Below, piece by piece: positions 18,291 through 27,544 of a stretch of 32,079 bases of DNA. The stretch comes from Methanobacteriaceae archaeon (lineage in GTDB: Archaea; Methanobacteriota; Methanobacteria; Methanobacteriales; Methanobacteriaceae): positions 1 through 32,079 of the forward strand of contig JAHFBZ010000019.1 of NCBI GenBank assembly GCA_023249725.1. The letters are read 5' to 3'. The translations under genes and the position numbers were made by a program. Position 1 is the first letter of the stretch. Every line of letters begins with the position of its first letter. Below the pieces are notes generated by a model that searched no databases, was not told the origin of the DNA, and saw nothing but the letters and a program-made list of their open reading frames with translations.

Positions 18291-18566
18291 TTAACTCATT
18301 TCTATGGCTCTAATAATCCTGCTGGCTGCGTTTTTCAGCTCAGGATCTTTTATATCTCCACTTTCACGCACTCTTAATGCTAATTGTAGCACTTTTGATA
18401 CGTCGGCTGGTTTTAAGTTTTCAGCCATTCCTAAATAAGTCTGACCTTTTTCGTCTTCTATTTTGACTTTTTCTTTGTCCATTAGCTCCAGCATTACTCT
18501 GCAAGCACCCATAACACTTGAATCTTCCATTCCTTCGCATTTTTTAATGAGTTCATCTTGTTTCAT
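18291..18566 (-). CDS. Small conserved-looking helical protein of unknown function
   Basis: A 91-residue soluble, helix-rich protein. Two cysteines lie near the N-terminus (KKCEGME, GACRVML); no membrane segment or known motif. The start is well supported by AGGTGATAAA directly before the ATG, the same context as argG. It ends convergent to ehbQ and lies downstream of the Cas4-like gene on the same strand, 95 bases away. I do not recognise the family. Confidence 0.6.
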   Translation of the reverse strand: MKQDELIKKCEGMEDSSVMGACRVMLELMDKEKVKIEDEKGQTYLGMAENLKPADVSKVLQLALRVRESGDIKDPELKNAASRIIRAIEMS

Positions 18567-18661
18567 TTTATCACCTATTATCTACCTTATGATATTATAT
18601 ATAACTTTTAATAGTTTTATATTTTAGCATAAACACTTTTTCAGGTTTTAATGGTCCATTT

Positions 18662-19489
18662 TCATGAAAAATCAAGATTTTGATTGCATATTTCCATATA
18701 ACTACATTTTTCACATTTTTTTGGATTTATATTTACTTCAGGAAGATCTCCTAGATTTATTATTTCTCGAATAGCATCTATTACTATAAAAAGCCCTTCT
18801 CTGAGATCTGAATCAATAACTACTGGTCTTCTATCTCCTAAACGCTCATAATCTACAAAACCAACCATTACTTCGGTATCGAATTCTCTTTCTATTAATA
18901 ATCCATAAGCAGCTATTTCTAGAGCATCTGAGTCCCATACGCCTCTGATGGGAGGATTTTTTAATTTTCTGCTTATGGGATAATATTTTCCATTTACTAT
19001 CTCAATTTTATCTATGTTTCCAGATATTTCCAGGCTTTTATCTCTCATTAAATAGCTTTGTAATGATGGAGGAAAAATCATTTCTACTATTTGTCTGGCG
19101 TCTTTTTTTGTTTTTATTAATATTCTGTGTATTTTCAATGCTAAAATGGTATTTTCAACTTTTAAATCTTTTTCTAACTCATTAAAAAGTAAATTTTTAT
19201 CATTATCATCAGTAAATTCATAATTTTCCAGAGATTTTTTCAATAGATAGGGAACATCATTAAAAAGTGTCTCACTAATTTGGGCAGCACTCATATCTTT
19301 GTTTACATTCATCAAATTTCTCCGCAGGATATCTCTAAAATCATTATTTAGCTGGCTCAAAATCTTATTGTAGTTTTTATTTTCGAATGTTTGTTCATTT
19401 TCAATTTCTTCAAGCTCTAAATGATTCCTTAGATATAATTTCAGGGGACAATACAAATATTCATTTATTGAAGAGACTTTAATTGTCAT
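18662..19489 (-). CDS. Cas4-like (DUF83, RecB-family) protein, orphan, catalytic residues altered
   Basis: A 275-residue protein with the Cas4 outline: NEYLYCPLKLYLR at 9-21 with C14, and C259, C262, C268 near the end, together the four ligands of a [4Fe-4S] cluster; SGNIDKIE around D160; and a C-terminal half like Cas4/Dna2 nucleases (RGVWDSDALEIAAYGLLIE). However, the usual E-x-K of the second acidic motif reads S-R-K (173-175), the usual Q of QxxxY reads E191, and no His is seen where the first RecB motif should be. It may be a non-nucleolytic relative. The start chosen is 19489 (MTIKVSS), preceded by AAGTGATAAA, six codons inside the longest frame. No cas genes or CRISPR array accompany it. 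Confidence 0.75.
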   Translation of the reverse strand: MTIKVSSINEYLYCPLKLYLRNHLELEEIENEQTFENKNYNKILSQLNNDFRDILRRNLMNVNKDMSAAQISETLFNDVPYLLKKSLENYEFTDDNDKNLLFNELEKDLKVENTILALKIHRILIKTKKDARQIVEMIFPPSLQSYLMRDKSLEISGNIDKIEIVNGKYYPISRKLKNPPIRGVWDSDALEIAAYGLLIEREFDTEVMVGFVDYERLGDRRPVVIDSDLREGLFIVIDAIREIINLGDLPEVNINPKKCEKCSYMEICNQNLDFS

Positions 19490-19646
19490 TTTATCACTTA
19501 TTTCCATTTATTCTATTTTTACTGCATTTTAATCGGTTATGTATCTTAATTTAATAAATTACCATTATCTCTATTTTAATATATTAAGTTTATATTTTTT
19601 TTTATTTTAGTATTACTATAATTTAAAAAAAATAATTTTAAAGAAT

Positions 19647-20939
19647 TTAATCCTCTAAAATCCTGATTAACATACATGGGGCTTTTATTTCTGGTAATTG
19701 ATCTATTTGGGAGATGGCATCCATAATATTCTTTTCTGATGCTTTATGAGTTACCATAAATATGGGAATGGATTGATTTTCCTCATTTTTCTCTTGATTA
19801 ACAGATTCCAGACTAATATGGTATTTACTTAAAATCCCAGAGATTTTATGAAGTACTCCTGGCTGATCAAGAGCTTTTAAACGTATATAATATTTAGAAA
19901 CCACTTCAGCCATATTCTTAATAGCTTTTTCTTGACTTTGGGGAGGACCATAAGTTATTTCTTTTTCAGGATTACTGATTATGTCAATACAATCGCCTAC
20001 AATGGCACTGGCAGTGGGCATCATTCCCGCACCTTGTCCATACATCATAACTGGACCTACTGAGTCTCCAATCATGTAAACTCCATTGAAAACGTCATTT
20101 ACTGAAGCCAATAGATGATCCTGGGGAATTAATGTGGGGTGGACTCTTACTTCTAATTCATCTCCCACTTTTCTAGTGATTCCCAGGAGTTTAGTAACAT
20201 ATTTCAGTTTTTTAGAAGTAAATTCTATATCTTGAGGAGTAATTTTTGTTATTCCTTCTACATGGAACTTTTCCTGAGCAACATAAGTTCCAAAACCCAG
20301 TATGGTTAAAATTATCAGCTTTTGAGCAGTATCATGACCCTCAATATCGAAAGTAGGGTCTTGTTCTGCATAACCTTTTTCTTGAGCTTCTTTAAGAACA
20401 TCATCAAATTCTAATCCTTCTTCACTCATTTTGGTGAGTATATAATTAGCCGTTCCATTTATTATTCCATAAATACCTTCAAAGTTATTAGCTGCCAGAG
20501 ATTCATTTAATGGTTGTAAAAGAGGTATTCCTCCACCTACACTGGCCTCGAATGAAATTCTCACATTATTTTTTTCAGAAACCGCGGTTATCTCTTCCCA
20601 GTGTTTTGCTAAAAGTGCTTTATTGGCAGTAACTACGTGTTTTCCATTTTCCAGGGCCTTAAGAATAAAACTGCGGGCAGGTTCATATCCTCCAATTAGC
20701 TCGATAACAATAGATATTTCTGGATCTTCTAAAATGTCATTAACGTCAGTAGAAAGTTTTTCAGAGCTGATTTCAACTCCTCTATCGGTGCTTATATCTA
20801 GATCAACTACTTTTTTAAGATTAACTTCTTTACCAACTTTTTTTTCTATTAAATCAATATTTTGATTAAATATTTCTATTACACCGGATCCAATGGTTCC
20901 AAAACCAATCAATCCAATATTCACAAGTGTTTTATTCAT
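19647..20939 (-). CDS. hom: Homoserine dehydrogenase with C-terminal ACT domain
   Basis: A 430-residue enzyme reducing aspartate semialdehyde to homoserine for threonine and methionine. The NAD(P)-binding loop is [12 protein letters not shown] near the N-terminus; ANKALLAKH and [10 protein letters not shown] are family motifs, and [10 protein letters not shown]-like sequence ([10 protein letters not shown]) lines the active site. Residues about 350-425 form an ACT domain ([20 protein letters not shown]) that usually gives feedback by threonine. GGAGGATTTTT before the ATG is a strong ribosome site. The gene is monocistronic on the minus strand. Confidence 0.96.
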   Translation of the reverse strand: MNKTLVNIGLIGFGTIGSGVIEIFNQNIDLIEKKVGKEVNLKKVVDLDISTDRGVEISSEKLSTDVNDILEDPEISIVIELIGGYEPARSFILKALENGKHVVTANKALLAKHWEEITAVSEKNNVRISFEASVGGGIPLLQPLNESLAANNFEGIYGIINGTANYILTKMSEEGLEFDDVLKEAQEKGYAEQDPTFDIEGHDTAQKLIILTILGFGTYVAQEKFHVEGITKITPQDIEFTSKKLKYVTKLLGITRKVGDELEVRVHPTLIPQDHLLASVNDVFNGVYMIGDSVGPVMMYGQGAGMMPTASAIVGDCIDIISNPEKEITYGPPQSQEKAIKNMAEVVSKYYIRLKALDQPGVLHKISGILSKYHISLESVNQEKNEENQSIPIFMVTHKASEKNIMDAISQIDQLPEIKAPCMLIRILED

Positions 20940-21256
20940 AAAAATCCTCCAGGATATTCCAGGACATTGATATTCATCGAGATAATTAAGATAATTAATA
21001 TTACAATTGTTATAATTTAATTATTTAATATAATTCTATTAAGTTAATTATCTATTATATCTATTACAATTAAATTGATTATTTAAATTAAATTATTTTT
21101 CAAAGCGAAATTGTTAATACAATATTATTTCATTGGATTTGTAATACTTATATAGTTTTTTATTATTACTATTTTTAATTAATTAGATGGATTAAAACTC
21201 TATTACAATAATGTATTTTTAAATTTTAAGAGAATGACCTTGAAGATATGACTTCT
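20940..21256. promoter_or_regulatory. Upstream region of hom
   Basis: A 317-base gene-free stretch between the 3' end of the nucleotidyltransferase gene and the hom start, so it must carry the hom promoter. AACTATATAAG (minus strand, about 21149-21159) is a good TATA box but would give a long leader of nearly 200 bases; AT-rich alternatives nearer to hom exist (about 21000-21030). No riboswitch-like fold was recognised by eye. Confidence 0.35.
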
Positions 21257-22351
21257 TCAGGGATTAGATGTTAATGGATTGTCTTTAAGTTTTATAAATT
21301 CGTTTAAAGATTCTCTGGTAGTTCCTACAACAATCCTATAACTTTCTTTTTTACCTATAACTTTTTCCAACTTACCTCTTGCCATAATCCGTTCTCCTTC
21401 AAGGGCTTGGCCAGAGTATGTATGGGTGAAGGAAGCTATTTCACTAATATTTATGTCAATTGGGTTATTATCTAATGAATCAAATCTAATTTCAATTATT
21501 TTCACATCATGGACTTTATAAACTGCTGGATTGTCAAATGATGCTAAAGCATTTGATACAGTACATTCTACAGTCATTTGACCCATTGGTTCATATCTAG
21601 TGTCTCCCCAGGTTCCAGAAATCTCTTCCCATTCACGGGTGGCCAGTATGTCAAATAAAGTTCCATCCACGACTCCTCTGTTGCTTTTTCTTTTTTCATA
21701 CCAGCAGAATTCTTTAAAACTTAATGTGGAGTCACTTATTCGTTTATCATAGACTTTTCTCCAGTAATTATCATCAATACTTTTAAATGATTTGTTTTCT
21801 GTAGTATCTTTAATTTTCCCGAATAAATTCATGGCTCGATGGTGATTAGCCATACCATAAATTACAAAATCTATATCTGAACTTTGAGAGTCGTATAATT
21901 CGGGTAATATTGATCCGGATATTCCCATGTTTTCATAGGGTATATCTGCACCTTCATGGAATGTGTCTGCAACTTTAATAACCTTTTTTAGAAGATGATT
22001 TTCATTAAATTTATCATCTTTCATTCCAATATTAATATAATGGTCCCTAATTTCTTTTAATCTTTCATTAGGCCTTAAAATTTCTTTAATCTTATTTAAA
22101 GGTACACCCATCATCTGGACATTTGTATTATTGCAATCATATAAATAATAAGGATAATTTTCTTTTAAAAAGCTGTAAGCTTCTTTGGAACCAACTTTAG
22201 TGTATGTTTTACCATTTTTAATTCGTTCACCTTCCGGATCCGGAATGTAACGTAAAAATGCCAGAATCCGGTCTTCAGGATGTAGGTAAGAGGTAGTTGC
22301 AAAAAACAAATCATCCGTGGTATATATGAAATCTCGGGTTCTGGCTCTCAT
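21257..22351 (-). CDS. Predicted nucleotidyltransferase (COG1665-type)
   Basis: A 364-residue protein with a DNA-polymerase-beta-type nucleotidyltransferase core at about 142-160: [11 protein letters not shown] followed by SDIDFVIYG, giving the two catalytic aspartates. The N-terminal 130 residues ([22 protein letters not shown]) and C-terminal beta-rich part (about 250-345) are typical of an archaeal family of unknown substrate. No clear ribosome site lies before the ATG at 22351, so the transcript may be nearly leaderless. Divergent from the DUF366 gene. Confidence 0.75.
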   Translation of the reverse strand: MRARTRDFIYTTDDLFFATTSYLHPEDRILAFLRYIPDPEGERIKNGKTYTKVGSKEAYSFLKENYPYYLYDCNNTNVQMMGVPLNKIKEILRPNERLKEIRDHYINIGMKDDKFNENHLLKKVIKVADTFHEGADIPYENMGISGSILPELYDSQSSDIDFVIYGMANHHRAMNLFGKIKDTTENKSFKSIDDNYWRKVYDKRISDSTLSFKEFCWYEKRKSNRGVVDGTLFDILATREWEEISGTWGDTRYEPMGQMTVECTVSNALASFDNPAVYKVHDVKIIEIRFDSLDNNPIDINISEIASFTHTYSGQALEGERIMARGKLEKVIGKKESYRIVVGTTRESLNEFIKLKDNPLTSNP

Positions 22352-22522
22352 ATTTAATTAAGTGGTTAAATAAACTATTAATATGTTAGCTCATATTTTA
22401 AAGCTCGATTCATAAACCTATATTAAAGAACAAAAATTAATTTATCTAAGTCAAAAGATAATTATTCGTATAATAAGATTTTGAATAAATAATTTTTATC
22501 TCTTAACTGGCCTCTGAATTTG

Positions 22523-22533
22523 CAATTATATAA
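22523..22533 (+). promoter_or_regulatory. TATA box of the DUF366 gene
   Basis: AATTATATAAT; a start about 25 bases later (near 22552-22556) would leave the ATG at 22576 a leader of about 20 bases carrying GGAAGATT, or make the ATG at 22558 nearly leaderless. Confidence 0.4.
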
Positions 22534-22557
22534 TCAATTTAACATTCAATAATTATT

Positions 22558-23151
22558 ATGAAATGGAAGATTTCTATGAAAATGATTAATCACTTTGTTG
22601 AAGAAAACACATGTTATGATGGGAGCCAGATACAACCTTTATGGGCCCTAGACCAAATCGGAATAAAAGGTTCCAGTATAGTTTCCTGGATAGGATCCAT
22701 GGAAATTGAACCATCAAAAATTATTGATGTGGAAGATGTTGGTTTAGAAATTAAATCAAAGGAAATGATCCATTTCATTGTAGAACATTTTGATTGTCAG
22801 CCTACTAATATCAAACTTTGTTATCATCGCCAGAGGATTTTGGTCATGATATTAAAAGATGAGCTGGCCCGGTGGGGAGTTCAATGTACTCGTAGTGGTG
22901 ATGACCTGTTTGTGAGAAATGGAAAATTAACAGTTTCAATAGCTACTATATCTGCAACCAGCATGAAAATTCACTTGGGAATCAATATAATTAGTGAAGG
23001 AACTCCTGAAGATGTTGAAACCATAGGTATTTTAGAAACAGGAAATATTGGCCGAAAGGATTTATTTTTGTTTATTAATAATATTTCTGAAGCCTATATT
23101 GAAGAAATAGAGTCAATTGAAAGAGATATATCGAAAACACGTGCTTTTTAA
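22558..23151 (+). CDS. DUF366-family protein
   Basis: A 197-residue (or 191) soluble protein whose N-terminus VEENTCYDGSQIQPLWAL and mid-segment MIHFIVEHFDCQPTNIKLCYHRQRILV match archaeal DUF366 (COG2029). Function unknown. The ATG at 22576 (MKMINHF) is more likely than 22558, because GGAAGATT is well placed before it. Downstream on the same strand lie queD and queE after 230 bases, but a shared role is only suggested by neighbourhood. Confidence 0.75.
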   Translation: MKWKISMKMINHFVEENTCYDGSQIQPLWALDQIGIKGSSIVSWIGSMEIEPSKIIDVEDVGLEIKSKEMIHFIVEHFDCQPTNIKLCYHRQRILVMILKDELARWGVQCTRSGDDLFVRNGKLTVSIATISATSMKIHLGINIISEGTPEDVETIGILETGNIGRKDLFLFINNISEAYIEEIESIERDISKTRAF

Positions 23152-23357
23152 CTTATTTTTATAGCCATCCACTAGTTATTTATAATTATGGATGTTTTTA
23201 TTTTATTTTGAAATAAATCAATAACCCATACTTAATTAAATTAAGATAGTTAAAATAAATACAATTCTCTATTTAATTTATTTTTATAGAAAATTCATTA
23301 ATGAAATTCAACGCATTAAAAATATTTTTATCTTATTAATGTTATTTAAATTAAGAC

Positions 23358-23379
23358 TAAAGGTTAATTAAAGGTTAAA
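23358..23379 (+). repeat. 11-base tandem duplication containing the queD ribosome site
   Basis: TAAAGGTTAAT is followed at once by TAAAGGTTAAA, so the AAAGGT ribosome-binding core is present twice before the queD ATG at 23382. Only the second copy has suitable spacing. Confidence 0.5.
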
Positions 23380-23381
23380 TC

Positions 23382-23861
23382 ATGAAAATTGTTATTAATG
23401 GTATTCACGCTAATTTAAGATTCTCTGCAGCACACATGATTCCCGAGCATGAATCCTGTGGATGTATACATGGCCACTCATATATCGTAGATGTGCAAGT
23501 AGAAGGAGAACGTAGTGGAAAATTTGGCTTTGTAGCTGATTTTAAGGAAATTAAAGGAGTAGTAAGGGATATATCTTCCACATTAGATCATAAAGTATTG
23601 ATTCCTCTACAAAACAATCTAATTAACTTTAAATCTACTGAAAGTTCAGTAGAATTTGTTATTCAGGGAAAAGAGTATAAATTGCCAGAAGAAGATTGTT
23701 TATTACTTGACTTGAAATCCACTTCGGCCGAAGATCTGGCAGAATACTTTGCTGAGAAGGTATTTGATAAATTAAAGGAAAAAGGAGCCAAAATTTCCAG
23801 TGTGGAAATATGTATCAATGAAGGTATTGGGCAAGGTGCTTTTTTCACTAAGAGTGACTAA
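23382..23861 (+). CDS. queD: 6-carboxytetrahydropterin synthase (QueD)
   Basis: A 159-residue 6-pyruvoyl-tetrahydropterin-synthase-family enzyme converting dihydroneopterin triphosphate to 6-carboxytetrahydropterin, the second step toward preQ0 and archaeosine in tRNA. Zinc ligands H18, H30 and H32 (SAAHM, IHGHSY) and the catalytic C26 four residues before HGH are present, as are DFKEIK and LDHKVL. Close to queE, which makes the next intermediate, supporting the QueD role over tetrahydrobiopterin synthesis. T-rich DNA follows the stop. Confidence 0.9.
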   Translation: MKIVINGIHANLRFSAAHMIPEHESCGCIHGHSYIVDVQVEGERSGKFGFVADFKEIKGVVRDISSTLDHKVLIPLQNNLINFKSTESSVEFVIQGKEYKLPEEDCLLLDLKSTSAEDLAEYFAEKVFDKLKEKGAKISSVEICINEGIGQGAFFTKSD

Positions 23862-23865
23862 TGTT

Positions 23866-23888
23866 CTTATTTTTTTAAAATTTTTGAT
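23866..23888 (+). terminator. Likely oligo-T terminator after queD
   Basis: TTATTTTTTTAAAATTTTT just after the stop fits the archaeal T-rich intrinsic terminator type. Confidence 0.4.
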
Positions 23889-24037
23889 AATATGGTGATT
23901 ATATTCAAAATAAGCAAATAATATCTGTTAAAAGATAAAAAACACAACAATCCTATTACAATTCCAATACAATCACAATTAAAATCATCTATTAATAAAA
24001 CTAAAATTTATAAAACTAAAAAAGCTCAAGGATTTTT

Positions 24038-24748
24038 ATGAAAGCACCTATAATAGAAGTTTTTTCCAGTATTCAAGGAGAAGGCCTTTTAATTGGCAGA
24101 AGACAAATTTTTGTTCGTTTCTCAGGATGTAATTTGAATTGCAATTACTGTGATACTCCAGAAAGCAGAAAAAGTACGGCCGGCACGAATAAAACGGTGG
24201 AAGAACTTTTTAAAACTATTGAAAGTATTTTAACTCCTGATTTCCACTCAATTTCATTTACTGGTGGCGAACCACTACTTCAAGCAGATTTTATAAAAAC
24301 TTTTTTGCAAAAATATCAAAAAAATAAATTCAAATCTCTCTTAGAAACCAATGGTTCGCTCCCTAAAGAAGTTGAAAAGATTGCAAATCTAATTACTCAT
24401 GCATCGGTGGATATAAAACTCCCCGAACATTTTTCTAGTAACACTAAGGACGATCTTATAGGACGGGAGATAGAATCCCTAAACATATTAATATCAAGAA
24501 GGGTAAAGATATATTGTAAAGTGGTAATGTTGCCCTCGACAAAAGTGGAAACTTTAGGACATGTTGCAAAAACCATAAAAGAAAATATTTCTGATCCTTC
24601 TCGGATTGTTATGGTGCTTCAACCGGCCAGCCCACTAGAGTATTGGGTTCAACACACTCCTAAACTATTCAGCATGTCTGAAAAGGTAGGAGAACACCTA
24701 AATGTACTGACCATACCTCAAGTACATAAACTTCTAGAAGTCAAATAG
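24038..24748 (+). CDS. queE: 7-carboxy-7-deazaguanine synthase (radical SAM)
   Basis: A 236-residue radical SAM enzyme that contracts 6-carboxytetrahydropterin to 7-carboxy-7-deazaguanine. FSSIQGEGLLIGRRQIF is the family N-terminus; C31, C35 and C38 (CNLNCNYC) bind the [4Fe-4S] cluster in the standard Cx3Cx2C spacing; SFTGGEPLLQ and LLETNGS bind S-adenosylmethionine. AAGGATTTTT precedes the ATG. It ends 11 bases before the first CBS gene, whose AGGAGG ribosome site overlaps the queE stop, so the two are probably co-transcribed. Confidence 0.94.
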   Translation: MKAPIIEVFSSIQGEGLLIGRRQIFVRFSGCNLNCNYCDTPESRKSTAGTNKTVEELFKTIESILTPDFHSISFTGGEPLLQADFIKTFLQKYQKNKFKSLLETNGSLPKEVEKIANLITHASVDIKLPEHFSSNTKDDLIGREIESLNILISRRVKIYCKVVMLPSTKVETLGHVAKTIKENISDPSRIVMVLQPASPLEYWVQHTPKLFSMSEKVGEHLNVLTIPQVHKLLEVK

Positions 24749-24759
24749 GAGGTTTTTAG

Positions 24760-25323
24760 ATGGAAATGGAAACTAAAGTCACCGTACACGATGCCATGAC
24801 ATCAAAAGTGGTAACAGTAGGCCCTAAAATCAGCGTTACCGAAGCAGCAATACTTATGAATCAAATTAAAGTGGGTAGTCTAGTAGTTAAAAGTAACTCT
24901 GAACCTGAAGGACTAATCACTGAAAGCGATATCATTAGAAAAGTAGTTTCCAAAAATTTGAAAGCTAGTGATATAACTATTGGCCAAATAATGACTAAGA
25001 ATCTCATTAGTATTGAACCTGGGAGAGAATTAAATGAGGCAGCTCGTTTAATGGCTAAAAATAGTATTAGGCGCCTTCCAGTGGTTAATGGTGGAGCGCT
25101 AGTTGGTATATTAACATCTACTGATGTAATGGCTGTTTCTCCAGAACTTACTGAAATTCTTGTAGAAAATGCCCGCATTACAGAAAATCAAGTGGGTTAC
25201 CCGACTGGTGATAGGCCCGTTCCTGGCACCTGTGAAGCATGTGGAAACTTTGAAGATTATCTGGATGAAGTAGATGGCAAGTATTTATGTGAGGAATGTA
25301 AAGAGGATTTAGAAGGTGAATAA
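24760..25323 (+). CDS. CBS-domain pair protein with C-terminal zinc ribbon
   Basis: A 187-residue protein: CBS 1 at about 7-65 and CBS 2 at about 70-128, forming one Bateman module, then a zinc ribbon with C158, C161, C177 and C180. CBS pairs bind adenine nucleotides or S-adenosyl compounds; each domain ends in the ligand-contacting G-h-h-T/S-x-x-D motif (GLITESD, GILTSTD). A zinc ribbon often mediates protein or nucleic-acid contact. First of five CBS genes in a row; strong TAGGAGG ribosome site overlapping the queE stop. Confidence 0.88.
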   Translation: MEMETKVTVHDAMTSKVVTVGPKISVTEAAILMNQIKVGSLVVKSNSEPEGLITESDIIRKVVSKNLKASDITIGQIMTKNLISIEPGRELNEAARLMAKNSIRRLPVVNGGALVGILTSTDVMAVSPELTEILVENARITENQVGYPTGDRPVPGTCEACGNFEDYLDEVDGKYLCEECKEDLEGE

Positions 25324-25324
25324 C

Positions 25325-26137
25325 TTGATTGTGGAAGAGGCAATGACCTCTAATCCGGTCACAGTTTCTGTAAGCACATCTGCTACGAGAGTGCGATCTA
25401 TATTTCGGGAAGAGGACTTCCGCTGTATCTCTGTGGTTGAGGAAGGCCACTTAAAAGGTTTAATTACCCGAGGGGATATGCAAAATATTTCTGCCACTAA
25501 ATCTAATATTGAAGCAAGGGGCATAATGGGGCGGCCCAAACTTATTTTTACTCCAGAAATGGAATTAATCCATGCTGCTCAAAATTTAATAAATTCTGAA
25601 GAAATTCAGGCCCCGGTGGTAGAATCCAGTGATAGTACTAAATTACTGGGAATTTTAAGCGTGTTTGATATTTTATTAGTTTTTTTAAAGGATGGAATTA
25701 ATGCTCCCCATAAAACTTTGGGAGATATTAAAACCGAAAACGTCATTACCTGTGACTACCAGGATTCTATTTCCACTTTGTGGAATAAAATGGGCGAATC
25801 TGGCTTTTCTGGCTTGCCTGTTTTAAAGAAGGGTAAGTTAATTGGAATAGTCACTCGCAAAGATCTTATCAAGTCGGGTCATACTCGAATTGGCACGGGA
25901 TCTGGTGATGCGAAGCGAAATATTCCTGCAGAGAAAATTATGCAGACTCCACCCATAGTAGGGACATCAAAGATGTCTTTGGAGAAAGCTGCAGATTTAA
26001 TGGTTCAAAAGGACATTGGGCGTTTGCCTGTTGTGGAAAATGCAATGTTTATTAAAAAAGAACCCGAAAGGGCCAAAGAATCTGAACTAGTAGGTATTGT
26101 TTCGAGAGAAGACGTTTTGAGGTCTTATATAAATTGA
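25325..26137 (+). CDS. Four-CBS-domain protein, TTG start
   Basis: About 270 residues with four CBS domains: MIVEEAMTSNPVTV..., GIMGRPKLIFTP..., DIKTENVITCDY..., EKIMQTPPIVGT.... The third and fourth retain the nucleotide-contact motif (GIVTRKD, GIVSRED) while the second has GILSVFD. I place the start at TTG 25325, because AGGTGA ends five bases before it; a GTG at 25316 lies inside that ribosome site. The start lies directly after the previous stop. No catalytic domain is attached, so it is a stand-alone sensor or adaptor. Confidence 0.85.
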   Translation: MIVEEAMTSNPVTVSVSTSATRVRSIFREEDFRCISVVEEGHLKGLITRGDMQNISATKSNIEARGIMGRPKLIFTPEMELIHAAQNLINSEEIQAPVVESSDSTKLLGILSVFDILLVFLKDGINAPHKTLGDIKTENVITCDYQDSISTLWNKMGESGFSGLPVLKKGKLIGIVTRKDLIKSGHTRIGTGSGDAKRNIPAEKIMQTPPIVGTSKMSLEKAADLMVQKDIGRLPVVENAMFIKKEPERAKESELVGIVSREDVLRSYIN

Positions 26138-26468
26138 TTCTCAATTCAAATTGCAAAAATGGCCTTTTTGTTCAAATATGTTCTATAATTGGCCGGGCAA
26201 GAATATTGTGTTCTAAAACTGAAAATAATATCTAACTCACGATGATATGAAAAAAATCAAAATTAGTATTATACTATCTGTAAATTTAATAGAACTGTCG
26301 AAATTGAAAATGGATGATTATTGAGGAAAAATTCTTTAGAAACTCTTAGAAATTTCTTTAATTTTCACCAATATCAAATAAATGATTAAATGTGTGTTAA
26401 ATAGGCTAAAATTGTATAAATTTCATTCAAATTACATAAGTAATCATATCTCCGAGAGAGGTGTATGG
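26138..26468. other. Intergenic region inside the CBS array
   Basis: A gap of 331 bases between the second and third CBS genes. It is more GC-balanced in places (GGCCGGGCAAG near 26190) but no ORF, tRNA-like fold or repeat was seen. GAGAGAGGTG just before 26469 is the ribosome site of the next gene; a promoter for genes 3-5 is likely here. Confidence 0.35.
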
Positions 26469-27410
26469 ATGAGAAGAAAAGACACCATAAACATCGTAAA
26501 GTCTATGGACCGTGGGCCCATAGAATTTGGAAGCAGAAATTTTGAACACGAAGGCGATATTATGACCGTCGCCAAAAAAGAAGTGGTCACTATACCACAA
26601 ACCGCAAGTATTAAAGAAGCTGCGGTTATAATGGTTAAAAACAAATTCAGGAGATTACCCATTACAAATCCTGGAACCGGGAAACTTATGGGTATCGTAA
26701 CTTCTATGGATATACTGGACTTCCTGGGAGGGGGAGACAAATTTAAAATCCTGGAAGAAAAATATCACGACAATTTTTTAGCAGCCATCAACGAGTCTGT
26801 TAAAAAAATAATGACACGTGATGTCCATTATTTAAGCTACAAAGACTCCCTAAATACTGCAGTTGAAAAAATGTTAGAATATGGGGTGGGGGCTTTACCA
26901 GTTATTGACTCTGACGATAATATAGTGGGTATTGTTTCTGAAAGAGATTTAGCTCTTTTATTATCTGGAGTTCTAACTGATGAGTTGGTAGAGGACTATA
27001 TGACTAAAAAAGTTATAACTACTTCTCCTGGAACACCCATTGAGAGTGCATCTAAAATAATGGTGAGAAACAAACTGAGAAGGATACCTGTGGTGGGAGA
27101 AGAGAGAAGAACTTCTCACCCAGAAAAAGAGAAACTGGTAGGCATAATCACTTCCACAGATATTCTGGAAATTTTAGGCCAAAGTAAAGTCTTTAACAAT
27201 ATGACTTCCAATAGTGCTGAGGAAATTCTTAACTCAAAAATCACGGAGATAATGGAAAAAGAAGTCATAAGCACCACACCAATGACTCGTTTAGGCGATT
27301 TATGTGAATTGATGCAAAATGAAGGAATTGGTGGATTACCAGTAATTAAAAATGGAGAGTTAGTGGGCATTATTACTGAAAGAGACTTATTAAAAGTCAT
27401 AAAACAGTAA
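26469..27410 (+). CDS. Four-CBS-domain protein
   Basis: 313 residues with four CBS domains (beginning near DIMTVAKKEVVTI, KIMTRDVHYL, DYMTKKVITT, EIMEKEVIST). All four keep the G-h-h-T/S-x-x-D ligand motif (GIVTSMD, GIVSERD, GIITSTD, GIITERD). The N-terminal 30 residues are a separate charged stretch. The longest frame reaches back to 26382, but the ATG at 26469 is chosen because GAGAGAGGTG is five bases upstream. Stand-alone nucleotide-sensing module; partner unknown. Confidence 0.87.
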   Translation: MRRKDTINIVKSMDRGPIEFGSRNFEHEGDIMTVAKKEVVTIPQTASIKEAAVIMVKNKFRRLPITNPGTGKLMGIVTSMDILDFLGGGDKFKILEEKYHDNFLAAINESVKKIMTRDVHYLSYKDSLNTAVEKMLEYGVGALPVIDSDDNIVGIVSERDLALLLSGVLTDELVEDYMTKKVITTSPGTPIESASKIMVRNKLRRIPVVGEERRTSHPEKEKLVGIITSTDILEILGQSKVFNNMTSNSAEEILNSKITEIMEKEVISTTPMTRLGDLCELMQNEGIGGLPVIKNGELVGIITERDLLKVIKQ

Positions 27411-27544
27411 TGTCCATATATTTTTCATATTTCTAAATTAATCTGGTATTTCATAAAAATAAGGGATATAGATGATTTTGAATCAAAAACACGGTAAATA
27501 CATAGAATTATTAAACCTCTATTTAGTATACCGCAGGTGATTTG

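Noticed and set aside
18662-19489. CRISPR-Cas locus
   Set aside because: A Cas4-like gene is present but no repeat-spacer array and no other cas gene was found in the window.
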